29,070 nucleotides of DNA. It comes from Priapulus caudatus (Eukaryota > Priapulida > Priapulimorpha > Priapulimorphida > Priapulidae). The stretch is taken from assembly GCF_000485595.1 (NCBI RefSeq), contig NW_014577442.1, positions 159,275 through 188,344 on the forward strand. The letters are read 5' to 3'. The notes under the pieces are model-generated. The model saw only the letters and a list, made by a program, of their open reading frames with translations. It made no database searches and had not been told where the DNA came from. Shown here in pieces: positions 10,167-22,100 of this stretch. The position numbers and the translations under genes were made by a program. Position 1 is the first letter of the stretch. Every line of letters starts with the position of its first letter.

Positions 10167-13100
10167 GTCTGTGCTCTGCCCTGCACAAAAAATCAACCCC
10201 AGACATGTCACATTGTGCTGAAAACGTTGAAAGACTCATGGCATGAGTATGTAAAGGTTTCTGGATTGTGAAATCTACCTTAATTGTAACAGATTTGTTT
10301 ATTTCTTCCGTGTAGTCTTTCGTTAGTGGCAGGTGTGTTGTGTGAGAAGCATCTTTTCAGCTTGGACTCAGAACTGGCATAAGCATCAGTTCAGAAGCTA
10401 GATCATCCCGGCATAGTTCACAACAATTTGAAGGAAATATAGCACAAGCGGCAGCGTATGCAGCGATTTCACGGAGGGAGGATAAGTATGCTCGACGCAA
10501 AAACGGTTTGATCAGGAAAATTCTATATTTCATATATACAAATTATAATTTAAAGGAGGTGTGTCTTGCATCACACCATCCAAAACATTGGTGGGCCCAC
10601 CAACATTTGAAATCATTTCCATAAAATTTCCAGCATTAATAGTGTACCCTTTTATCGCAGGCACGACATCTTGAAATGCCAATGATCTTTCTCCATAAAA
10701 AAATGCACAGGAATTTGTCTAGTCAGTACGTGGCATAACATGCTAAATTGCAAGTGATATAAGTACACCCCTCCTTTAAAATTATAAACTAGTGAATACA
10801 GACCTAGGCCAAGGCTATATTGGGCACCCCCACCGACAGCAAACCAATTTTGCATGTCAATGGCGCATGCTCAGGTCATTGAAGGATTGTCAAAACCAAG
10901 TAAACGTCTGTCACAGTGTAATAATATGGGCAGTCAGTTGTTTACTTTGGCAAAGAGTGTAATTTTCACTCTTCTTCAGAATACTTACTTGTGCATTTGA
11001 CCCTGTTTTTGTCAAATGTTTAGGTGACTTGCACACCTCTAATGATGGCAAAGTGCTTTTCAAATTGCAAAATTGGTTTATTCCCCTATAGGTTGCTCTT
11101 AGTGGGTGCCAGGGGCCTGGTTAGCTATACATGCCAGGGTGTATGATTCATGGTAGTCAGAAATTTAAAATAAGTACATTTCAGCAGATGTCCATTTGAA
11201 ATCCACAACCTATGCTTCTAGGGTTTCACTTGTTAGAAACCACCTTCCTATTTAAAATTCTACATTTACTCATTGTATATATACATACCATCAGGAGTCT
11301 ATCAATATTGATAGACTCCTGATACCATGGTATATAGGTGCCATGATATTGTATGGTATGGTACCATGGTGCAAAGAATAGTGCAATGTGGAAATGCGTT
11401 TACATAATTTATTACTGTCAAATTGAATTTCTATACCAAAATGTCTGAACAACTAGATTAGTAAAAGGCACATAGTCTGTGTGGCTACTATATAATGAAG
11501 GTGAATTTCTCACCCTGATATAATTGTTAGCGTAGGAGGCATGTCCGTGGGGCTGTCTGCAATAGACTTGAGCCTTAGCAGAGATAACAATGTATTTGTG
11601 CTTAGTGTGTCCATCAATAGGCTAACACCGATTGCTTTTTTGCGCCGTCATCAGAAGAATTTGTGCTATAAAATGTCTATTTCAGTTTTTGCTAGTTGGG
11701 TGAGTATATTGAAGGTGGTTAATGTCCCCTAGATAAAAAGTGACAAATGAAACAAACATTTTGCATTTATAGGTGATTTAGTAACTTGCACTTTATATTT
11801 CTGATAATAAAACGTGTAAACATCACAGCTTAATTTTAATTTGACTGCATGTCAGGTACAAGAATTTGCCATATTTACTTCTAATGTAAGGAATTATATG
11901 CCAATGTTCTGAATTACAGTATTGTGAACATGTGTGTGTTTTAAACTGATATATGTCTTAAATAGAATGTCTAATATAATATATAAAGTTAATACATGTA
12001 TGAAATATAGATCCATACATTAACATACATTCATATAACCGTGATTGTGTGATTTTTTATGTTTTTTAATATATTGTTATCTGCGTAGTAATGAATTTTG
12101 TTACCAACAGAACCAACGTTTTAATGAATTTCTAGTATTGACACGAGTGTTGTTCATTAATTAGTAGATTCGGCTGCAACCAGGGCTGAACTTCTGTATT
12201 TCCATATTGTCTTGTTGTATATTTGTGGGTTCTAATCCACTTCATGCACTGTTTTCATTCATGCAAGGCATTTTGTATCACATGCGAGTGTCAAAACGAC
12301 TAACACGCTGATGCGTTGGTTTTAGGTATGATGGCAGAGGTCACGTGTATGACCTGAATCAGTATGAGGCCGATACTGCCAGCAGACACTATCAGGCATC
12401 CGAGGAAGAGGAGCGGATTGAAAGACTGTGTGACGAGGAGAGATATATGGCAATGTACAAGGACTTACTTGAGGAGAAAACATATCAAGGTAAGGCGAAG
12501 AATAGTACAAAAGGCAGGGCCTAATCCAAGCCAGTTTTCATACCGAATACCGGCACCCAAATTACGACCCCTAGCAAAACGCCCAAATTACAAAATTCAT
12601 AAAACGCCCAAATTGGTTCATTCTATTACTTATCTGAGGTAAAAAGAAAACATATCCATGGACATATTGAAACAATTGTGTTATATATCAGGATGATATT
12701 AATTTTAATGTTATTATACATCTACCTATACCTAAAAAATATTTTAGTCTAGCTGCGCTCGCCAACGGTCCGGAATTTTTTTTTACGCTTGCCATGGGTG
12801 CCCATATTAAGCAGCTAGATTAGTCCCTGAAATGGCACATGTTCTGTTTTGTCCTATTAAATTCGTGTTGCTAAGCTATTTTGCTGTTATAACGGCTACC
12901 TGGTTTTGCTTCTTTTTTTTTATTAGTTCTTCTGTTCTTGTTGTACTTCTTTTATTATTCATAATTATTATGCATGTTTTATAATTGTAATTATTAGTGG
13001 TTTCTGATATAAATATCTAGTACATTTTCACATATTCGTAGCTTGGATATTCTTTATAATAGTTTAACAACCAGAATGTATGTAATTTTTTTTATCTATA

Positions 13101-16100
13101 TTGTACTCTGCAGTTTACTATTACAGGCGTCAAAAAACACCCAGGTAGGGTATCCATGGCAGTTTATCGCTGTGGATATCATCTCATCTCATTTCTGGGG
13201 ACACTACAGCAAGTATGGCATGTCACTTGCTGTCTCGATGCCAGGCTGAAATTCGGACCCTGCAATGAAAAAGCGACCGGCAGGGTCGAAGGGAATGGGG
13301 GGAGCATGGCACTGGGCGCTTTGGGAGTGTCAATGAATCTCCGGCACTCCTTTGTCGCTGCGTTGATGGTGGTGCATGGTTATGGCTCGTGTCCACTCTG
13401 ATAAAAATACATAAGGGTGACTGGGCTTAATACATGGAACTGAAACCTATTCTGAAAGCTTCCCATCTTAGGGCTTGAAATGTTATTGGTTGAGCAGCAG
13501 GTTAGCAAATCAAGGCACCGTTTATTGAAAATTTTGGCTTGATTCTGAAAAACATACTTAATGGTGCCCACCTCTACTTATCACTCACCGACAACTAGTT
13601 GCTATCCAAATGTAACTAATATTTGAAATATAGAATATCGAGTGGAAATGCAATCACAATGTCTGTCTTGATTTTCAAATATTTCTTTTTTGGTGGTTAT
13701 AAGAATAGCTGCATAGATTTTCAACGCTGCTTAGTCTAGTACTGGGGTTCCATGATATGCACTAATCCATAGTGTAAAAAACAGGGCGACCTAGTCTTAA
13801 GTATTCTATAAACTCAGACTAGTTAAAGAGTATGGGAGAACTATATGTTGCATGTATTGTCGTATGTGTGTGTATTGGGAGTGATTGCAAACTAGGAAAT
13901 CTGTTGATTCAGAGGAGGAGATGAAGAGGCTTCATGAAGCATTGCAGCCAGATGGAGTTTATCACAGCATCGGATTCTCATATGACAACAAAAACGAGTC
14001 TGATCAATATGACCCGATGCAACCTACCGAGGAGAAAGGTCAGTGGACTCGCTTCTATCATTACCATGTTGGAGTTTGATGAAAGCGTATACTAGGCCAT
14101 AATACAAAATATTGTTTGTTTGCCTTCACCCGACCGACCCGCCAAAAAGGGGCCGACTCAAAATTTTTATTGATCTTTCCCTTCTTTTTTTTTTACAAAT
14201 TATCATTGTACATTATAGAAATCTGTAGGCAATACATTATATGTACCAAGCAAAACAAACATTTAACAATATAAAAGGTATCTCCACACAAGCACACACC
14301 CGAGCATGTAGACACCATGCTGAATTTGTAAAAAGACGCCCCTCAAAAAAAGCCTACCTACGAACCCAAACTTTTCAGCCTGGGTCGGGTGAGGGCAAAG
14401 AAAGATTTTTTTTAATTGTGGGCTTACCATGTTTGAGTTTGATGAAAGCGTATACTAGCAGTGCAATCCTTTTCCATAGGCCGCTCCCGTTTTACTTGCC
14501 GCTGTAAATTTTTCAATGCATATCGGTTAAAGACGAGGTTAACTCATAATATACGTGTCCGTTTTACTTTCAATTTATCTGTAACAAGTGTCTGCAAATT
14601 TTTACAGTGGCCCAATTAGGGACGATGAATTTTGAGAACGACAAAATATTTCGGAGCCCGTTGAATAGACCATTTGTCATTCCATACAGTCTGTCACTTT
14701 AACAAACGTGCAGCTATATAACTGGTTTCACTATTCTTTCTGCAGAAGAGCAGCCAGAGAGAGAGGAAGGGGAGGATGAGGAGCCCTTTATTGCTCCAAA
14801 GGAACTTGGACTGACACCGAACATTGAAACGGTGAGATTACGCGCAGCAGCTTTGAAGGAAGGACACGTGAAAGTGCTAGCCACAGAAATGGGGCTCATA
14901 TCAATGTATTAGCCAGCAAGCCGTGCAGTTGTGATTTGCATGGTCAGTTTTGAAACTGCAGGGCCAAAAAAACTTAATAATTTTCCGAGGGAGTCTCTAT
15001 CTCTGTGTGTATGTGTGGACTCTCCCCCCCCCGGCCCATCTCTCTCTCTGCTCTCTGCACTTCACCTTCTCTTCTTCTCTTTCTCTCATCTCTCCTCTCT
15101 CGTCTTCGGCTAGCTCTCGCTTTCTCTTCTCCTCTCTCTCTCGATCGTCTCTGCCTCTCTTCTGCCTCGTCTCGTCTTCTCTCTCTCTCGCCCCCTCTCT
15201 CGTCTCTCTCTCAGATCGATCTCTCTCTCTCAATCTCTCTCTCTCTCTCGGCTAGCGTCTACCTTTTCTCTCTCCCTACATCTCTCTCTGCTCTGCGTCC
15301 TCGAGTTCTCTCATCTCTCTCTCTCTCCCTCTTTCCCCCGAGCCCACTCCTCTCACTCTCTTCTTCCCTCTCTCATCGTCGTCTCCTCTCTCTCTTCTTC
15401 TATCTACACCTTCTTTCCTCTCTCTGTCTCTTTCATCCTTCGCTAGCTCTCTAGCTCTCCTTTTTTGCTCTCTCCCTAATCCCTCTCTTTATCCTCTCGT
15501 CTCTCCTTCTAGTACCTCTTCTCTCTCTATCTCTCATTCTTCATCTTCTCCTTTCGACCTCTCGATCTTCTCTCTCTCCCTGCTCTCTCTCTCTTTCGCC
15601 TCCCTCTCTCTCCCTCTCCGCCGTCTCCTCTCGCCTCGGTCGCCGCCCGTCTCCCCGCTTCCCACTCTTTCTTCCTCTCTCCCTCCTCAGCATCGTCCTC
15701 GTCTCTCTCATCTCGTCCTCTCTTCTCATCGCTTCTCTCGTCTCTCTCTCTCTCGTCTCCTCCTCTCTCTCTCTCTGCCTCGCTCGACTGTGGTCCTTAC
15801 ACTCAGGTCTGCTACTCCCCTAAAGCTCTTCTCTTCTCCTCCGTGGAGTCTCGTTACTCTCATCTCTCTCCCGCCTATCTCTCCTCCCTCATCTCTGCGC
15901 CCTCCACTCGGCCTATACAACCACTCTTCGTCTTCTCTTCTCTCTGGTGTGGTCTCTTTCATCCTCTCCGCCTCTCTATCTGCCCTCCTGCCTGCCGCTC
16001 CCTCTCAACTCCCTCCCTGCGCCTCGCCTCCTCCTCCCTCGCTCCTTCCTCCCTTCCCTCTCTCCACTAACATACCTCCCCCTTCCCTGCTCTCTCTCTC

Positions 16101-19100
16101 TCTCACCATCTCTTCCTCTCTCGTCTCCTCTCTGTACTCTTAGTCTCTGTCTCTGTCTCTGTCTCTGTCTTGTGTCTGGTCTGGATGTCCTACTGTGTTG
16201 TCCTCTGGTCTCTGTCTCTGTCTCTGTCTCTGTTCTGGTCTCCTGTCCTCGTCTCCCTGTCTCTCTGTCTTTCGTCTCTGGCGTCTCTCGCTCTACGCTC
16301 TCTCCTCTCTCGTCTCTCTCTCTCACCGTTGAGTCTCGTCTGAACCGCGCGCGTTCGTTCGTTTCTCGCCGCAGCCGATGACGATGAAGATGAACAGCAT
16401 CATGGAGAAGACCGCGGCGTTCGTCGCGCAGCGCGGCGCGCAGATGGAGATCGTCATCAAGACGAAGCAGGCGAACAACTCTCAGTTCAACTTCATGCAC
16501 TTTGACCACTACCTGCACCCGTACTACGACCACATGAAGCGCTGCATCCGCGAGGGACGCTACAAGCCCGAGGAGCGCGCGGCACGCGGCACGGCCGACG
16601 CCTCGTCGTCCGGTACGAAGCTCGAAATGCGGTTGCTTTTTTGGGATGGTGTGTGCGAGTGCGTGCGTGCATGCACGTGTGTGCGTGCGCATGTGTGTGT
16701 GCATACGTGCGTGCGCATGTGCGTGTGTGAATGTGGGTATGTGTGTGTGTGCGTGCGTGTGCATGTGGGTGTGTGTGTGCGCGTGTGCATGTGGGTGTGT
16801 GTGTGCGCGTGTGCATACGTGCGTGCACGTGTGTGTGTGTGTGTGCGCGTGTGCATACGTGCGTGCACGTGTGTGTGTGTGTGCGCGTGTGCATACGTGC
16901 GTGCACGTGTGTGTGTGCGCATGTGCGTGTGTGAACGTCGGTATGTGAGTGAATGTGGGTGTGCATGTGGGTTTGTGCGTTTTTGGTTGGTAGGTAGGGA
17001 AGGAGGGGTGGATAAATTAACCTGCATTCTGAATTGTCTGGAGAGTAATAGAAGATTCTTAGCAGACCCGTTAATATATTGGGCTTTCATGATAGTATTC
17101 AAGGTTTTGCAGCCTGCATAGCAGTGTTTGCATGCACGCTCGGGGTAATATATGTATATATTGGTAACACACGGTGGATTGTACTCGTTGGCTGCATTTA
17201 AGCATGTGTTTAGGTGCCCCTGTACTCATGTATTGTCTGGCTTTGGCAGAAGATGATGAGGATGGAGAGGATGTTGGCTACTTACACCCTAGCCTGTTTG
17301 CGAAGAAGCAAGCAACACGTGTCAAGAATCTACACGTTAGTATTAATGAGTAATTAAGTGCTTATTATGATCATATTCAGTTGAGGTTTGTCTGCAGTTG
17401 ATAACCTTTTGAAGTAAACGTCGGATATTCCGCATTCGGTAAAGGAGAATCTATAGCGCAGATTTTAAATATCTACATAAATCATCGATAACAAACTCGA
17501 ATTTTTAAACGCAGGTTGTAATGATTTCCCGACGATATGGGAGCAGAAATATTGGTATGCAATTAAAGAGAACCATTCATTAGTTAAAACGTTCTATGAA
17601 AGGTGTAGTTAGTGCTATTCTATATGTAATGTTGTTGTCACTATCTGCAGCTGGAACAACTTCGGAAGCTACAGGCAGCAGGCAAGCTGGACAGTCCGTA
17701 CGCGCAGCTCGTAACGCGCATGAAGCAAACACAGGAGGAATACAAGATCGATGCCCCGTAGGTTGAATCACTCTACCTCGATCTGTCACGAGTGTATAGA
17801 TGTGTAGAAATTGTGATGAAAGATGTATTGACGCGGTCAGCGTGTGTACTCGTAAGTCCAAACACACTTTTTATATATATATATATGAATAGCTTGTTGG
17901 GCAAGTATTGACGACCGAGCAACCGTATGACCGTGAACGTTATTGTTTTACAGGTTGGACAGCAATAACCCGTCGTCCCCAGACAGCACTTCGGGTCTCG
18001 ACCAGCAGGGGGCGCCGAGCCCTCCCGAAGCCGCGCCTGCCTCCGCGACGCAGCTCTCTGCGACGAGTAGTCTCGCGTATCCTGCCGAGACTGACTCGCA
18101 TCCTGCGCCGCCGGGCGTGGACTCGGCTGAGACGATGCCTCCGTACTTGCCGGACGTTAATCCCGTTCCGGAGGTGAACAGTTGCAGTGCGCCCGACCAG
18201 CATAGCACGAGGTAATGTATGAATGAACTGCATACGGCATTGTCAGCTCAAAGTGTCAATTCAATAGGACCGTGTTCGATTATTACCTCCGCCCAATGGA
18301 GTTGGAGGAGGTTATGTGATCGCTCTCGTGCGTTCGTGTGTTCGTGTGTTCGCGCGATCGATATTAGCGTGTCGAGTCAGCGAGCCAGCCATCCAGCCAG
18401 CGCAGCGAGCCAGCGAGCGTGTACATGTGAGCGAGCAGCAGCATCGAGCGGCCAGCGTGTATATGTCCGTACGCTGGCGTATATCGTGCGTTATTCGTGT
18501 GTTCGTGAGTCGTATGGCGTATGTCGCTGGCGGAGGTATGCACTCTCCGTGAGTGCACTCTGTCTAGTTTTGATGTATTGTGATGTAGCAGGCAAGAGAG
18601 AGAGAGAGAGAGAGAGAAAGAGACGGGGAGGAGAACGGGAAGAGCGTAAAAAAAAATTCTAGAGGTTGTCTCGAAATTTGAGCTACCTTAGTCACGAACG
18701 TTTGAAATGTATCTGATTATTCTGATGTATTGTGATGTAGTGGGTGAGCGAGAGAGAGAGAGAGAGACGGGGAGGAAAAGAAATGGGAAGGATGCGGGGT
18801 TTTCGGGGGTTCTCTCGAAATCTGAGCTACCCGCTGTCGCGAAAGTACGAATCTTTTTCTTCGTCTCTCCCAGTTCGCAGTCTCAGCACACGTCGGTTCC
18901 TCCGCCGCCTCCGGACAAGCAGCCCATCATCATCAAGATGGCGGAGTACGCTGTGCGCAACGGGCCACGGTTCGAAGAGGGATTTCTCGCGAAGAAGGAC
19001 GAGCGGTTCGAATTTCTGAAGCCGGGACACCAGCACTATGCGTACTACGTGCAGACGAAGGGCTTGTTTGAAGCCCAGTTTGCGCAGCAGGCCAGCGTGG

Positions 19101-22100
19101 AGCAGAACGGAGGTCCGACCTCGATATCAAGTGGGAAGGGTAAACCGGGTAAGCATGCGAGAGCTCGTGCTATGCCTGACACATCACACTGGTGGCTTAA
19201 CGTAACTCGTGCTGTGTAGGAGGCTGCATGCTGGTGGCTTAACGTAACTCGTGCTGTGTAGGAGGCTGCATGCTGGTGGCTTAATATATTTCCTGCTTTG
19301 CTAGAATTAGCATGGTGATCACTCGACGTGTTTCGTGCTATGCGAGAACCAGCACGCTAGTGGCTTAATATATTTCTTGTTTTGCTAGAATGCTAGAAAT
19401 GGCATGCTGGTCACTCAACGTGTTTCGTGATATCGGAGAAACGGCACGATGGTGGCTCAATGGATTTTGTGCATTAACATGAGTAATGGTTGTCTAGCTG
19501 ACTCATGTACTTATCGTCCATTTTGTACTGTGTGGCCGATGTTTGAGAAAATCTAGTCGTCTCATCGTATTAGAGATGTACCGATGCAATTAAAAACTGT
19601 GCATTTCTTCACCAGTGGCGATCAGCTTTTCCATAAAGCCGAAGGATGTCGACGCGAAACGCGCGGCATTGGACAAACCTCCCGCATTGCTCGGTGAGGA
19701 GAGTGAAGAGAGTGCCACGGAGGAGGAGACGCTGGGTTTAGTAGAGGAACCTGCTAAGCCTCCCAGCAAATCTCCATCGGTAAGTGCTGGCATCTGTCAC
19801 GTGCTGTGTGCGTACAGGCAATGATTTTGCTCCTGTAAACGTTCGTATTAAATATTTGTGGAGGTGTGATGGCGGTATGGAGAAACGACCGTGTTGAAAA
19901 CCTAGACGGACCCGGACTTTTTGTTAGGTTCTTGTCGGTTGAACATCTGATTTAGCTTTGTTTCTGATACTTAATCGGTACCTTTTCTGACTTGTGTAAT
20001 CCTATTTGTTCATTTCTTTACTGACTAACATACCTCGTTAAGTGATGAACTTTCACAAACTGTTCTTCTGTTGTTTCTTACAGATGACAGCACTGTGTGT
20101 AGAAGACACAAACTCGCCTCCGATGCTTTTGGTTGTCTGTCCTGTAGCCAGTGTATCCGCACCTGACATAACAGATGCTGACAGTCAAAGCAAAGTTTTA
20201 GAAAAGGCAAAAAAGTCTTTGGATGAGTTGGAGGCCAAACAGGGTGAGTAGGGTTAAAATCATATTTTTTTGTCATTTTTATTCAGTCCAGATTTTTTGG
20301 TAGTAGATAAGTTAATAAGTTGAAGTAGATGTGAGATGTAACCATCTCTGATGTACAAAGTTAAACACATGATTACGGCAAGTTATTATTGAGTATTGAT
20401 TATAAGCAGGCTGTTAGATTATATTCCTGTTTACAGCTGAAGAAAGACTGAGAGACAGACTAGCTATAGCAGCAAGGGAAAGGTTAGCACAAGCATCCAA
20501 GGAGAAACAGCTTCAGATAGAGAGAAAGAAAAAAGCTGCCATGTTTCTCAGCCTGCTAAAAGGTTTGTGCCCATGTTGCTGTTGCATTGCCTAGTCGTGA
20601 TTCACACTAAGCTGTAATGAACATGAATGGCCTTTAAATGTTAGTGATGATGCATGCATTTCATTGTTACTACTGTGCGCTTTCTCTATGTTTCCAAATC
20701 GACTATAAATGCTTCATTTGATAGATAGTCGAATATTCTTATTGCCCTGCGACTTTGCTAAGATGTGCTGATGCTTCTGTGCAGGCGAGCCAGGAAAACC
20801 AGGGGAGGCTGAGAGTGACAGCAAGTTAGACTCGCTGCCACCCAGCTCTGTTGAGGCGTCGCCCATGGCAACCCCAGAGAGGGTCGTGGAGGAGGTGGAG
20901 ATTGAAGAGGAGAGGCCTAGACCACTCTTGCCACAGCCTGCTGGGTGAGCTATTGGAATCACGAGAATTTCTAAGTCGTAGACACTAATATGTTCAAAAT
21001 GAACAGTGGATCGATATTAGAATAGCAACTTTATTGAATACTTGTACTAAGTGAGGTGTTATTGAGGTTGATACCAGTGAATCATATTTTTCTTATCTTT
21101 CTCATATAAACTTATAGCAGTATTGAGATAGGTAATCTGTGTCATCTGATTGTAGTCGGGTGTTTAATTAAAACAAACGTATACAGTAGTTGTGTCCAGA
21201 GATATTTCCTTATTTCTTACGTAAGCTTGCTGCTCTTCCAGACTAGCCGCCATACGAGCAAGGTCACCATCTCGATCTGGGTCAAGAAGTTCAAGGGCAC
21301 GAAATAAAAAGTCTCTACCTAGTGCTTACTCGGCCGTACGGCGGTAAGCAACTTCACCATAGTCACAATTTTCCAGATAAAAATCGGCTTGAAAGCTGTC
21401 GTCGTGAATTGCAAGATTGAAGTATTATATATTTTTCACGAAATTTTATTCAGGTCCCTAACTCCACCAGTGCCAAAGAAACACGAGCGAAAACGATCGA
21501 GGTCACGGTCAAAAGGTCGGCACAAGCGGCGTTCAAGGTCAAGAGAAAGAAAGAGGTGTGTGACAGTGGGCGTAACGATGTAGTTGGTATACCAATGCAA
21601 GATGTAATATCTAAGAAAACCGAAGTGCTGCTTACCAAGGAGCTAAATATAACAAGGAGAGGAAGCGGATTGGCTGTGTGCTTTTCGCCTCAAGGGCGCC
21701 ATCTATGGACCATAATGAGCTGAAACGGCTGTGCAGACCGAACCCAGAGACAATAGAACACTAATCTGTTCTAGGGTCTCTGCCGAACCCAAATTTGGGC
21801 CAGATATGGCAGTGCTTCCTCTCCTTGTTATATTTAGCTCCTTGCTGCTTACCATTCCTGCTAAATCCTGTTTCTCTCATTGATCAGGTTACACAGAGCA
21901 AAGTCACCAGAGAGAAAAAAGAAATCAAGACGATCAAAGTCACGTACGCCAGAAAGGAGTAACAAGTTGAGGAAGAAAAAGAAGAGGTCTCGGTCACGAT
22001 CGTCGTCATTGACACGGTAGGTAGATATGAACTTGAAGAAATCACGCGGCTTAAATACCGTTCCAAGATTTTTTTGCAAATTAAGACCACTAATTGCTTT

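Larger units (their letters stand above)
10167..12325 (+). other. SFSWAP intron 1
   Basis: 2159 bp, the longest intron, ending GTTGGTTTTAG. It holds a probable MITE (10538-10790) and a 34-bp perfect palindrome (11290-11323); the rest is AT-rich without recognisable features. In Drosophila the first introns of su(w-a) are the target of autoregulatory retention, but nothing here proves the same. Retained, the frame of exon 1 stops at 10219-10221. Confidence 0.85.

Noticed and set aside
13043-13401. Possible exon or integrase-like fragment ([10 protein letters not shown]) in intron 2
   Set aside because: Resemblance to retroelement integrase is limited to a few residues, the frame ends quickly and no catalytic motif follows.
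15005-16764. Ser/Leu-rich (+) and Arg/Glu- or His/Thr-rich (-) frames in introns 4 and 5
   Set aside because: Translation of CT and GT simple sequence lying inside SFSWAP introns.
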